Below are positions 33,685 to 45,879 of a stretch of DNA of 64,000 nt, one piece after another (position 1 is the stretch's first letter; the number at the start of each line of letters is the position of its first letter). The stretch covers positions 62,001 to 126,000 of the forward strand of contig JAIVFJ010000101.1 of NCBI GenBank assembly GCA_025765615.1, read 5' to 3'. The stretch comes from Zopfochytrium polystomum (taxonomy: Eukaryota; Chytridiomycota; Chytridiomycetes; Chytridiales; Chytridiaceae). A model generated the notes under the pieces. The model made no database searches, was not told where the DNA came from, and saw only the letters and a list, made by a program, of their open reading frames with translations. Position numbers and translations under genes: made by a program.

Positions 33685-33926
33685 GGTGGGGGGAGGGAGG
33701 GACCCGCCGCAATGTATTAAATAACCCCCGCCCCCTCAACTCAAGTAGACGGAAGCAACGGGGGAGGGCCGCGAAGTGAGGGCGAGGCCGCAAGGGTGCG
33801 AGTGAGTGAGTGAGTGAGTGAACGAGCGGGCGAGCGAGTGGTGTTTCGGTCGTTCGGCGTTTTTGGTCGCGACGGCGGGGCCCAGGACGCTTCCCAGCGA
33901 CAATTCTGGCGGACACGGCACACAAA

Positions 33927-33959
<33 letters not shown>

Positions 33960-34041
33960 CACGCTTCGCCATTCCTTTCCTCTTCCATTTTTTCCCCCCT
34001 CCCACTCCCCGCCGGCTCCCCCCAAAAAAAAAAAAAAACAC

Positions 34042-34723
34042 ATGCACAACATCAGCACCCGCAGCAACAACAACATCCTCCTCAACAACGACGCCGACGC
34101 CGACAACGGCAGCAGCGGCGACGCATCCCTCTACCGCATCCTGCACCTCAAGATCTCGGAGCAGGCAAAGACCATCGACCTCCTCAAGCGCGAGCTGGAC
34201 GCGTCCGCCGCCGACGCCCGCCGCCTCGCCGCCGCCCTCGACAAGGCCGCGCTCGACGCCGCAAAGCGCGAGGCGGCCCGCGCCCGCGACCTCGCCGCTG
34301 ATAGAGATAGGGAGAGGGAGGCGCGGAGAGAGGTTGGGGAGCGCGGGAGGTGCTCGGTGAGGGCGTTGGAGCTGGAGGTAAGAAGGACAGCGCGCGAAGC
34401 GCGTTTTTTTATTTTTGGGTTTGAACCTGATTGAAGGGCGCGCTCCGAGCGCGCGCGGCCCCCGCCAAAATTTAAAGCTCTTCAAGGAGCGGCTGCGCTG
34501 CAAGCAGATCGAGCAGCGCGCCGCGGCCCGCGCGGAAGAGCTGGCGGCAGAGAACGCGGAGCTGAGGAGGCGCCACGCGTGCGATGTGCGAAGGTTGGAG
34601 GCAGAGTACCAGCGGCTCAGGATGTCTGTCACGCGGGCCATTGTTCGGGGCGACGACGGCGATTACGAAAACGGCGGCGGTTGCAAGGGAGACCACCTGC
34701 GGCGGGGGCGAATCTTGTTTTGA
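34042..34723 (+). CDS. Small coiled-coil protein, unknown
   Basis: Two exons (34042-34377, 34478-34723) give 193 aa with a 100-bp intron. After an Asn/Asp/Ser-rich start, residues 30-110 are almost entirely helix-forming (LYRILHLKISEQAKTIDLLK, then Ala/Arg/Asp/Glu repeats). The second exon continues the coiled coil (IEQRAAARAEELAAENAELR, VRRLEAEYQRLRMSV). No family is recognised. The gene lies tail-to-tail with the TIR-NACHT-WD40 gene, 101 bp between stops. Confidence 0.6.
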
Positions 34724-34824
34724 GAAAAACTGAGCTTGGAATGGCTTTTGACACATAGCGTGAAAATACAAACAACAACAACAACAACATAGAAGAGTAT
34801 AACAGCACCGCTGAACTAAAACGT

Positions 34825-37800
34825 CTACCGCCTCACATCCACGATGCCAATGTTGCCCCCCTTCTCTCCCACCGCCATCAAGTACTCTGACGTCGCGACC
34901 TTTCCTCGAAGCTCGGGGGGCAGCCAGAAATGCTTGACCACGCCCTGCCCTGGCTTCTTCTCCACGTACACCCAGCCGGCCCTGTCGACAGCCATTCTCG
35001 CGTCCCCGCCGGATCCGCTTTGGCGTGTGTGTGTGTGCGTGTGTAGTGGTGGCAGGGGAAGGGAGGATTGATGAGCAAAATGCACTGAAAACCCCTACTG
35101 CAAACTTACCCTTCGTCTCGAGAGGAAGCCGACGGCGTGGAATCTGGATTTGAAGAGAAAAGGGAAGAAGGATTAGTGGTGTGGGGCAACCGATTTTCCC
35201 AACAAGTCCGGCCAAAAGAGTGCCTCACATTCGTCGAGGGGCCACATCGTGCGACGGCTGTTCAAGTCTAACGACCAGGCAAAGAGCCCGTTCGTGGAGA
35301 AGCCGACGGACGTGATGGATTCCCTTGTAAGATACTCTTTCAGCAGAGCACCTGATTGGCACCGTTTAAAAAAAAGGCAAAAAAAAAGGAAGAAATTAGC
35401 GTGGGGTGGGTGGGATGGCTGCGGGAAACAGGGTGGTGTACCATTTTGCGCGTCAAAAATGCGAAGCGCGTGATCCGAAGAGCCGGACGCGAGGTACCGG
35501 CCGTCCGCCGAGTAGGCTACGGCGCGAACGGCGTTCCTGTGCGCGGACACGCTCAACAGTTGCACGCCTGAAATTGAAAATCGAAATCGAACGAAAAGCG
35601 AACAGGTAAGCCGCGAGAAGTGAGAGACCATGCGAGGCGAGGGCCGGTATTTTCGTTCAATGGGTGCAGCCAGCCCGGCCTGCAAAGCGCCATGAACTGA
35701 ACGCCCCCAAAGAGCCAAACGGCACACAAATGATGCGCCTCATTTCATACCAGTAAAAGCATCCCAGACTCTGGCCGTCCTGTCCTCGCTTCCGGAAGCA
35801 AGCCTGGTCCCGTCGGGCGAAAAAGCGACCGAACGAACATTGTCGCTGTGGCCCTCGCAAACAAAAAGGACCAGCCCTGCGTGTGTGTTATTGGTGTTAG
35901 TGTGTTTGTTTGTTTTTCGAAATTATTTAGCACCACAAGCAAAAATACCCCCGAGAAACGAATCACGCCGCGAACCTGTCGGCACGTCCCAGATGCGCAC
36001 AGTCTTATCGTCCGAGCCGGTGGCCAGCATGGCCCCGTCCCGGGAAAACGCAACGGCGTTCACAAAGTCCTCGTGCCCGCTGAACACGGCCATTTCATGG
36101 CCTGAGAGCAGTGTTTGTTGAATGTTTGTTTTTTAATGGTTTTTTTTTGTTAGTGTTTAATTTTGGTGGCCGGCTCGCATCGAGCACATTATAAGCAAGA
36201 GCGCGCTGCGGTGCCCTGACTTCTCCCTCCAGAACACAGAAAAAAAGAAAAAAAACTTAAAGGAGGAAACACAATACACACCGTTCACGGCGCTCCAGAC
36301 GCGCGCCGTCCCGTCCCACGACGCCGTGGCCACCAGCTGTTGGTCGGACGAAAACGTGAGCGCCGTGATGATGTCCGTGTGGCCGCGGTGGGACGCGTGC
36401 TCCACTACGCATTGGGTGGGGCGGGAATTTGTTTGATTTTGGAAATTCTTGTTATTTTTCACTCCGCTTTCTCTGTGAAGCATTCGAAAGCCGTTAGACT
36501 CACACTGCGTGGCGTTCCACAGCCGGATGGTCTTGTCGAGGGAGGCCGACGCGATCCACTTGGAGTCCGACGAAACGGCAACGCGGCTGACGTCGTCCGT
36601 GTGGCCCTGGAACCTGGCCTGCACTCTCCCTGCGGGGGGAAACGAAAACAAAAACAACAATAAAAACAAAAAGAATGCATTTGCGGTTTCTCTTCGATTG
36701 CAAACGGAATCGACAAATATTCCTACCGTTCGCCACGTTGATCACACGAATGTATTTGTCGCGCGACCCCGTCACCAGATGCAGCCCGTTTGGCGTGAAT
36801 GTCAGGGCGCTGATAAAGTCCGGATGCTCGTCGATCGTCCGGAACTGGTTGCCTGAGGAAGGGTAAGAGTTGGACAAACGAAGCCCGAGAGAAAAGATCA
36901 AACCTGTTTGCGTGTTCCAAAACCGTATAGTTCGATCTCGCGATCCAGACACAAAAAAGTCTCCGTCCGGGGAGAATGCAACTGCAGTGACGGCGGCGGT
37001 GTGTCCTTTCAAAAATTGGATGTCGGCTGGGAGCGATTCGAGTGAGTCGCGCGCATTTCTCAGCGACATGATAAAAAAACAATGTCCCGCTCGCAGGTCC
37101 TTACAGGTCTTTAGGTTCCACACCGACACGTGCTTGTCTCGCGCGCCCGAGACGACAAGCGTTCCATCAGGCGAAAAGCAAGAGTCAAAGACAGTGCCAA
37201 TGTGGCCGTCCGCTGCAGCGAGTTCTTTGCCTGTCGGGGGCATTTTTGCAGCCGAAGATGAAGATGAAGAGGACGATTGCATGAGCGAAACCTTTTTTTT
37301 TTCCTTTTTTTTTCTCTTGTTCTTGTTCTTCGGGAAAGACTCACCGTTTCGAGGATTCCACAGTCGCAATTCCGCGCCTTCGGATCCGGTGACAAGCTTT
37401 GCATCGTCCCCAGAGAAGCAAAGCGCAGTGACAGCGTCTGCGCTGCCCTTCATGGACTGCACAGTGCGCCCTTTCACATAGGAAGCAAAGGGACTTTGAG
37501 AACAAACACCGCTGGTGGCGGGGGGGAAAGAAAAAGAGAGGACGGGGGTAAGCGCAACTTACAGGTCGTTGTGTCCCAAATGAGAACGCGGCCGCCGGTC
37601 ACGCTGCACGCAAGGACGTCTCCTGCATGAGAAAAGGCGAGCGCCCACACCGGCTTTTCGCAGCGAATGACCTTCTTCTCGCGGCCTGGATGGGTTAACC
37701 CATCCCCCCACGGAGACGATAAATGAACGGAGTGAGGAGCAGTTATCCTTTCCGGGCCATCTAAAAACCAAAAGGATAAACCAAACAAACAAACCATTAA

Positions 37801-40800
37801 ACGTGTCCCAAATGCGGACGACCATTTCGCTGCTTCCCGAAGCAACCGTCCGACCGTCCGGCGAAAACGCCACCGACGTCACCGCCTGCCGGTGTCCCTC
37901 CAGGATCGCGAGGCAGTTTGACCACTGCGACGAGACGCCCGCGACGTACGTCGGGTACAGCAAGTCCGCCGGAAAGTGCTGCGCCACCTCGTCTTTGACG
38001 CTGTCGAAATACGCGGCGTACAGCACGCTCGACGGCGGGACGGCGGGAACCGCAGAAAAGTACACTTGGAAGGGGTTTTCCGTGATCGCCGTGCGGAACA
38101 TCAGCCCGAGCCGGTGGGCGTCGCTGAACAGCGTGCGAGTGACAAAGGAGTGCGACTTTGTGGAGGTCCGCTGGACGGGGTCCAACAGGTCGAGGTACGA
38201 CGCGCCAAGGCTCTGAAGGAGGTCGAAGAACGCGTCGAATCGGCGACACAAGGCAAGGAACTCCATCCAGTGAAGAATGTGCTTTTCCGCAAACTCTTCA
38301 ATGTTCGCTCTGACGTCTGGATTCCCCTCCTCGAACGCGGCAGCCTTCAAATGGGTGGGGAAGTGAAGGCACGCGTAACGCAAATCGCCGGGGATTAGGT
38401 CGGAAATGCCGCGTTCGATCAACGGCTGCTGAAATAGAGATGCAACGTCCAAACCGCAAACGTTCAGTCTCAGGTCCTTTTGGAGGAGGGAATAGTGGAG
38501 ACCGTTAGTGTTAGCATTGATTCAGTGAAGAAAAAAAAATCCCGTACCCGCAGCATCAGATTCATCAGGCGGGTTGCCAAAAACGAAGAAAGCTCCTTTT
38601 GTCGAGTCAGTCCTATTGCAAATCTTTCGTCCGTGCATCGACCGCGGACGGTCAGATAATCCGCCAAGCTTTTGTGAAACATTCTTATTTTCCCCGTCGC
38701 CGCATCGATCGAAAAAATGGAGCGCAACCGACGGACGCAAATCGAAACGGACTCCTCGCTTTCGTCAAAGATGCTGGACCATTCGGCAGCCGACAGCGGT
38801 TCGAGCCCAATAACTATGGCGCCAAGGACTCTGAACAGAAGCGAGTTGGTCTCGTCCTCGCGGCCAAAGATTCTGTTCAACGTGGAAAAAAACATGTGGT
38901 CCATTTTGGTGTCGCCGTCAGCCTTCGACGAGGAGAGGACCTCTCTGATGGTGTCCATCGTGATTGCAGTGGAATCGTTCGAAACAAGTGCTTGGCAGGC
39001 AAGAACTATCCACACAAAAATCCCTTCAGACTGGTCAACGAGAATGGCCGGACCGTCGGCCACGGCTTCCGGCTCTGCACCGTGCGATTCCAAAAAGCTT
39101 CGGGCGTAAATCGCAAGGTCTTTCTTGTTGTCTTCCGCGTCCGGTTCGATCCATGTGTGAACGAGGTCTTTGAAGGCGTCCGAAATGTCGGGCTCGGGCC
39201 GCGAGGTGATAAAGATCTTTACAAACGCCGGCAGCGCTCGGCAGTGCTGGCTAAAGATTGCGAGAATGTCTTCGCGGCTGCCGGCCTCCTCGCACTCGTC
39301 CAGGGCGTCGACGACGATCACGATCGTTCCGCCGAACTGGCCTTCGAGCGATTTCAGCGGGTCGCTGATGAGGGTGGCGAACATCTCGTCCATCGACTTT
39401 TGCGTGATTTGCGGGAACGTTTTCAAAACCAGCGCAAGCTGCGCGAGGAACGCTTCGTTCCACTCGGCGAGGAAATACGCAAGGGTGAGCACCAGTCTGC
39501 GGGCGTCCCGGCGCTGGTCATCGTCGTGCTTGCAAAAGAACATGGCGGCGAGTTGGTTTTGCTTCTCGTAGTAACGGGCAACCAATGCGGCCATCACGGA
39601 TTTGCCAATCCCCGCGTTTCCCTGCAACCACACTACGCGCTCATCCGGCTTCTCCTTTGAAAATAAGTCTGCTGCCAGCCTGTCGAGCAGCCATTGCCGT
39701 GTCCCAGGGACGTGGTCAGACAGGTGCTTTTGACGCTGGAGTCTCATTTCACCGTCGATTGGGTTCAGCCACGCTCGAATCTCCGACAGCTTCGACTGTG
39801 ACTGGCCTTGAAGTCGCATTTTCGCGTCAATCTTGTTTCGAAACTTGCTCAGCTGAGTGACCAACCTCGAAGAAAAAAAAAGAGGAAAATTAGCGATCAA
39901 TGAGTAAATGCATCACCTACTCATCAGACTTTGCTGGTCTTGGGTCCCCGACGGCCCCTTGCAGCTCAAACACAGCCTTGACAACTTCGCGCACTGTCAA
40001 TCGTTTGGGACTGACAGCCGATCGAAAAATCGGTTTGTTCATGGGGAGTAGAATTTGTAAGTACTAAAACGATCGCTTTGTCGCAGATTTCACACCTTAA
40101 GGAATGGCAGTGATACTGGTCGGGAAAGTCGTCTACGGAAAAGTCGCTGAACTCGCGAAACACCAACTGAACACGCGAAGAAGAAACACTTTGCATGACC
40201 TCTTCTTTCCCAACAAAGACGACAAAAATGTGCACCATCGGTTCGCTGCCATTCAAAAGCTCCAGCGCGAGTTCCCACTGTTCGTGTGTATCAGTGGACT
40301 AGTTTTTTTTTTTTTTTTTTTTTTTTCACGTTGAGAGACTCACCTCAAGAAGCAAATTATCGGGCACCATGTTCGCCGACCTCACTTTTGCCAGAGCTGC
40401 TTCAGAGCAAAAGAGCACCGCGACTTTGCTCTGGCAGAGGCCGGTGACGAATTGAGACATCCACCTTTCACCCTGCCGTTCCACAAGGATGGGTCAGACC
40501 AGAGTTTCGCAAGCAAGAACAAGCCACAAACGCGCACCCTGTCGATGCAAAGTCTGTCCCAGAACGAGTGAAAGCTGGTATTCTCAGAGTTTTGGAGGCG
40601 GTAGAAAATCTTTTCCACGAACTGCGACTCGGAAGCCTGGCGATGACTAAAGCTCTGGAGGTCAACGGCGAGGGATTTTGAAGGGGCCAGCGGCAAAACG
40701 TACCTGAGGAAGAAATCATGAACGCCCTTGCCACTGCGGCATATCCACTTGTCCAGGACAGCATCTTTCCATGACGCAAGCGGGACTGGATAGTGTTGCA

Positions 40801-41714
40801 AATTTGTTAGCCCTTTTGTTCATTGTCGTACACGTCTTTGTGCGCGCGCGAGTTTGTTACCATCGCTCCCACCGTCCGTTTCTTCGTCAGACTGCACATC
40901 GCGCAGCGGTTCGCCGTTCTCCTTGTCCGCCGCCAGTTTTCCGCCGCCGGCGTCAGCCTCCTCGCGGTGATTGGCGGCGGCGAGCTCCAGCCGAAAGCCG
41001 TAGTCGCGCAAGATCTCGTCCCTCATGCTGTCGCTGTTCATGATAAAGAACTGCAGGTTGGCCGGGTCAAACACCTTGAACCTCAGCCTCGCCGGATCGC
41101 CGAGATCGAACTCGCGCGCGCACCGCTCCACGAAGCGCCGGCAGCTGCAGTCCTCCTCGGTCACCTGGATCCGGCGGTTCACCGAGCTCTGCCCGTCGAC
41201 GATCTCCAGGTTCACGTTCTTGGGAAACAGCGCCGCCAACGCGGAGGGCTTTCCGGTCGGCTCCGTCTTTCGCTTGACCTGGGGCGAACGCGTTGCGTGT
41301 CTCCGTGAGCATCATGGGGGTGGGGGGTGGGTGCGGAAAACAAGAGCGGGCCGGGCTCACCAGGGCGAACTCGCGCACGTTGTCGCGGAGGAGGAGGTGC
41401 GGCAGGCGGGATCGCTTGTTGAGCCGCATGGGTGTTTTCGATGCCTGCGACCGGAAAGTCAGGTAGAAGGCGTCCGGGGGCACTTCGACCGTGTCCGCGA
41501 CGGCCAGGGTCAGGGCGTCGAACGACGCGCATTCGAGGGGCGAAAGGGCGATGGGGTACGTCAGAGCGCCGTCGCCGTTGTCGTCGCAGTCGTCGTCGGC
41601 AACTTGGACGACGATGTCGATCGTCGCATCATCGCTGTCGTCGTCGTCGGGGTTGGCGATTATGGCTCGGCTGGAGGTGCTGCTACTGCTGCTGCTGCTG
41701 GAGGAAGAAGACAT
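34825..41714 (-). CDS. TIR-NACHT-WD40 (NLR-like) protein, 22 exons
   Basis: The model spans 22 exons and closes in frame at 1656 aa. Exons (high to low): 41361-41714, 40861-41278, 40704-40785, 40538-40652, 40344-40472, 40096-40277, 39921-40010, 38548-39865, 37795-38476, then ten exons of 123 or 126 nt starting at 37685, 37470, 37230, 37026, 36852, 36629, 36404, 36101, 35876 and 35567, then 35229-35351, 35110-35143 and 34825-35017. Residues 1-255 hold acidic linker and two ubiquitin-like-looking segments. A TIR-like domain follows ([46 protein letters not shown]). The NACHT NTPase has Walker A GNAGIGKS (539-546) and Walker [11 protein letters not shown] (638-647). About 12-13 WD40 repeats fill the last 570 residues. 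Such proteins act as signalling NTPases in fungal nonself recognition. The first two exons could be a separate gene. Confidence 0.85.
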
Positions 41715-42586
41715 GCCCGCCACAGAGAACAGGGATAGCGACAGGAGGCGGAGCGAGAGAGAGGAGCGAGAGAGAGAGCGAGAGAGAGCGAGAGAGAGAG
41801 AGAGCGAGAGAGATAGAGAGACAGAGAGAGAGTCAGAGAGAGAGAGCGAGAGAGAGAGAGAGAGCGAGAGATTGTGTGTGTGAGGGAGAGGGTGTGTGGC
41901 AAGAGGGAGACGGCGGCGACGCGTGTGGCTGCGGCGCAATGATTGTTTCGTCGTCGATTTTGTCTCTGTCTCTCTCTCTCTCACTGTCTCTCTCTGTCTC
42001 TTACCAATCCCTTATGTTTGAATGTATACCCAAAAATGGGGGCACGGGTGCCACCCAAAAAGACTAGGGAATGACTAACAGCATATAATTATTGAATTAC
42101 ATTGCTTGGCCACTGGACAAAAAAACGCTCGTCGTTCGCCCACCCCCCCGTCTATTCACAACAAATACACATAAACCTAAGCTACCCATCGTCAACCCAC
42201 TACTCTACTCCGACTACCTCCTTTCCTTCCACTCACCTCTATCACACGCTCTATGCGGGAAGGGCTAAAGAATGAGCGAGCCCCTCTGGGCGACGCTGAG
42301 AAAGGCCGACGCGACGGGGCACTGCTTGTTGCGGGCAAGAAGGGCGGAGGGAAGATGCCAATTACATAATTCAATTCAAGATCCCCGTCTCTGCTTCTTG
42401 AAGCTCTCCCCGTTGTTTATTTTTAATTATTTTTTTTTTAGCGTCATCTTCTTGCGTCTGGCCGATCGCTTTTCGCCCACCAAAAGAGAGGCGCTTTCCC
42501 CGTTTCATTTGGTTTGCGAACACACCCTCTACCTCTTCCCCTACCCTACCTCCCCCCCCCCCCCCTCTTCGCTCGCTCGTCCCCGA

Positions 42587-42631
<45 letters not shown>

Positions 42632-42658
42632 GTTGCCAGAGAAGAAAAGGAAAGAAAC
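41715..42658. other. Divergent spacer with GA, CT and GT microsatellites
   Basis: Lies between the NLR-like gene and the renalase-like gene. It contains an imperfect GA tract (about 41755-41870), CT repeats (about 41966-42000), a C15-like run near 42552 and a GT repeat (42591-42627) just before the renalase-like ATG. No extra gene is recognised. Confidence 0.6.
41755..41870. repeat. Imperfect GA microsatellite upstream of the NLR-like gene
   Basis: About 115 bp of GAGA with regular CGAGAGA and CAGAGA interruptions, 40 bp upstream of the predicted start codon on the minus strand. Confidence 0.85.
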
Positions 42659-44320
42659 ATGGGCGGTGGTGGCGTTGGCGGCGGCGCTGGAGCTGTCGGC
42701 GGCAGCTACGTCAATGGCGGTAGGCTCGTCGTGGCCATCATCGGCGCCGGCATTAGGTACGTGGGATGCAACGGAGACCTGTTGCTGTTTGAAGCGATTC
42801 TGACGTTGACGACTCCCAGCGGTCTGTCGGCCGCGTCTCGAATCGCAGAGATCGCGACCCGTAGGTCGCTGCCGATATCGACAATCGTGCTGGACAAGGG
42901 GCGATCGGTCGGTGGACGGTGCGCGACGCGTCGAACAACTACGTACCCTCTCGCGTTTTGGGACACGGGCGCCCAGGTGTGTGTGCGTTGGCGACAAACC
43001 AACAAGAATGTAGTCCACGCACTCTCATACCTTCCAATGACCTCCCAACTCCTCCCCATCTCCCCCAGTTTTTCACCGCGTCCGACCCGCGGATGCGCCC
43101 GCTCCTCACGTCGCTGGAATCTTCCGACCTCATTGGCGTCTGGTCCTACTCTGGCGCGGGGCTCTCGCCGCCGGAGCACGCGGGTCCCGCCCGGCCTCAT
43201 TACGCCTTCCGCCGATCCGGCATGAACCAGCTCCCGATCTTCATGGCCGAACGGCTGCTCGCCGCCACCGCCGCCCACCGCGAACACGCCCACGGGAACG
43301 GCGCGTCGAGCTGCAGCCTGCACGTCAACGCCGAAGTCCTGTCGATCGCCGCGAATCCGCGGTCGCACGACGCGAAAAAGCCGTGGCGCGTGCAGTGGAA
43401 GAACGCGCTCGAACCGGCCGGTCTGGCAGCCGCAACCGAGGCCGCCCCAAGTCTGCCCTCTGCTGACTTTGTCGACGCGGACGTTGTCGTTTTGACGTCG
43501 CCGGTCCCGCAGTCCTTGGCGTTGCTCAAACGAGGCAGCGTTCGGCTGTCCGAGGTCTGGCATCATCTCGCTTGCCTCGCGAAAGTAGTCATCTCTCTTG
43601 CGCTAACCGCCCTCCCTTTTTGCTCAAACTATGTCGCATGTGCAACAGGAGAGCAACGCTGCGCTCTCCAGCATCTCCTATGATCCGTGCCTCGCCCTCC
43701 TGCTCTCATTCGCCGACGCACCCAACACCGCCCACCCAGCGGCGGCGGCCGACTTCCCCGCCCTCGGCGCCTTCCGCCCAGCAGACTCGCCCGCCGTCGC
43801 GCTCGTCGCGTCGAGCGAAGCAAGGCTATCGACGCTCGGCGGCTCCACTTCCTCCTCCTCTTCCGCGTCGCCCTCCGCGACGCGCACCGTCCTCGTCCAC
43901 GCCACCGCGGCCTGGAGCGCCGCGCACCACGACCGAGTGGCGAACGGCGGGTCCGCGGCCGCCGACGCCGCCGCGCTCGAGCTGCTCGCAGAGACCCGCC
44001 GCGCCCTGCGCCAGTGGCGGCGGGAGCATCAGCGGGAGCACGCCGGTGCGCAGCAGCAGAACCAGCAGCAGCTGCCCTTCTGGGAGCGCGACCCGGCCGA
44101 GACGCAGCTGAAGCGGTGGCGGTACGGGCGCGTGGCGGCGGCGGCGTCGGCGGGCGCGGCGTGCACGCCCGGAGCGGGCGCGTGCCATGTTGCCGAGGAC
44201 GCGGCGGGCGGCGGCGGGCGGGTTGTTTTTGCGGGTGATGCGTTTGCGCGCGGCGGCGATGTCGAGGGCGCGTTTGGCAGCGGGTGGGATGCGGCCGAGG
44301 CGTGCCTGATGGGCCTTTGA
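42659..44320 (+). CDS. Renalase-like FAD-dependent oxidoreductase
   Basis: Four exons (42659-42756, 42820-42976, 43069-43554, 43649-44320) give about 470 aa. A Rossmann FAD-binding motif is formed across the first intron: RLVVAIIGAGIS-GLSAASRI, followed by VLDKGRSVGGRCATRR and FWDTGAQ-FFTASDPRMRPLL. The C-terminal GRVVFAGDAFARGGDVEGAF is the second FAD contact. This combination is that of renalase and bacterial COG3380 proteins, which oxidise stray isomers of NAD(P)H. The region between about residues 290 and 400 is enlarged with Ala/Ser/Gln-rich insertions. The gene is divergent from the NLR-like gene across microsatellite DNA. Confidence 0.87.
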
Positions 44321-44589
44321 GTGCTTCCTTCAGCGTCGCGAGTCCCCGCCCTTTTCTCACTCTAATATTTTGAGAAAGGGGGGAGGGAGGATTTGATTCG
44401 TGCTGTATGTTTGGCGCTTCCTCGTTCGTGACTACGTTTACTTTTGGGGGGGTGGGACTGGTCGTTGAGCGAAACGCTGCGTAAAAAGTAGAACCGCTGT
44501 TGCTGTTGTTTGGCGTCCACTTCGTTCTATCTTTCGTTCGTTCGTTCTTTCTTTCTTTCTTTCTCTTTTTCTTTTTCTCCCACCTGGAA

Positions 44590-45634
44590 ATGTCGACGAA
44601 GCTGCGTGGCCGCAGCCAACACCGCAGCAGCAGCAGCAGCAGAACGAGCGGCAGCAACGATCGCGGGGCGCGCGGCGGCAGTAGCGGAGGTATGCGAGGG
44701 CGCGGATCGGCGGCGGCGGCGGCGGCGACACCCCGCGGCGCAGGCGGCCGCGGGCGCGGCGGTGGTGGCAGTCACGGCAGCGGCCGCGGCCGCGGCGACG
44801 CCCGGCAGGCGCTGCAGAGGACGTCGGGCCGCGGGGCCCGCGGCGGACGAGGAGGAGCGAGAGGTGGTGGTGGTGGCAGCAGCGATCGCCGAGCCTCGGC
44901 GCCGAAGAAGCGTCCGGCGAGGGCAGCGGCAGCAGTGTCCCCGGGCAGCGACGACGACAACGACGACGACGACGACGGCCAAAAGAGCGATGCGGTTGCC
45001 GAGTCGGCGACCAGCGATGCGGGTAGCGAGGGCGGCGATGCGCCGGCGGCGGCGGCGGCTACGAGGGGGAAAGGCACTGGGAAGAAGGGCAAGAAGTTTG
45101 CGTCCGAGGTGAGTCGACCGCCCCCGGCCGTTCGGCCGTTCGACAGTTGCTGGCTTCCTCCCGCCCATTTTCATTCCTTGAACTCGCCCCTCAACGTTTA
45201 TTTGACACCCCCATCCATCAAGACGTCCATGCTGGCAATGATCGACTCGATCAACGCCGTCGAAGAGTCCAAAGTCTCGCAGAAACTTGAGAGGATGGTA
45301 AACCTTTTTTGCTGTTGAAATCGCTGCGTTGTATTGTAACTTCCCGTAACTCCTCGCTTTCCCATGAACTTGACTCCATCGCCATCCAATCCGAACCTAA
45401 ACAAAGACTCGGTACGCCAAGCAGGAAAGCGAGCGCCAAGCTCGCTTAAAGGCAAAGCAGCAAGAGAAGAAGCGGATTATCGAGGCAAAGAAGGAGGAGC
45501 TGCGGGCGAAGATGAACCAAAAGAAGCGGCGGCGTGACGACGGGGCGGAGAAGCCAGCCGCTGCGGCGGACGAGCTTGCCGGCAGCAGCAAGAAGAAGGC
45601 GAAAAAGTCCGTGTCCTTCTCCGAGGGCGTTTGA
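44590..45634 (+). CDS. Gly/Arg-rich basic nuclear-type protein, unknown
   Basis: Three exons (44590-45108, 45223-45297, 45407-45634) give about 273 aa. Residues 1-110 are RGG/Gly/Ala-rich, as in RNA-binding nucleolar proteins, followed by an Asp/Ser-rich acidic patch. The second exon encodes TSMLAMIDSINAVEESKVSQ and continues as a long basic helix (RYAKQESERQARLKAKQQEK, RAKMNQKKRRR), then a KKKAKKSVSFSEGV end. The composition suggests a nucleolar or ribosome-biogenesis role, but no named family could be assigned. The gene is on the same strand as its neighbours. Confidence 0.75.
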
Positions 45635-45879
45635 GCTCTCCCCTTGTGCGGGAAGCATCGGGCGGGTCTTTCCGTGTGCCTTGTTGAGGGGCGGATACTG
45701 CGTGCCTTCGAGGCGGAGGGGGGAGAGAACGCGGTTTTTTCTAGTCACCATTTCGCAAGTGTTAATACAGTAATACGTTGAGGGGTAACAAGAATTGTCT
45801 CGGATTCGCCTGCTGTGTTTTGGGGACGGGGTTGGGTTGGCCAACACACGAGCGCAGTTCCCAACCCCCCCTCTACCCC

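Noticed and set aside
35751..35876. Apparent extra base in the tenth WD40 exon
   Set aside because: Recounting the T run gave five, not six; the exon is 126 nt and in frame like its neighbours.
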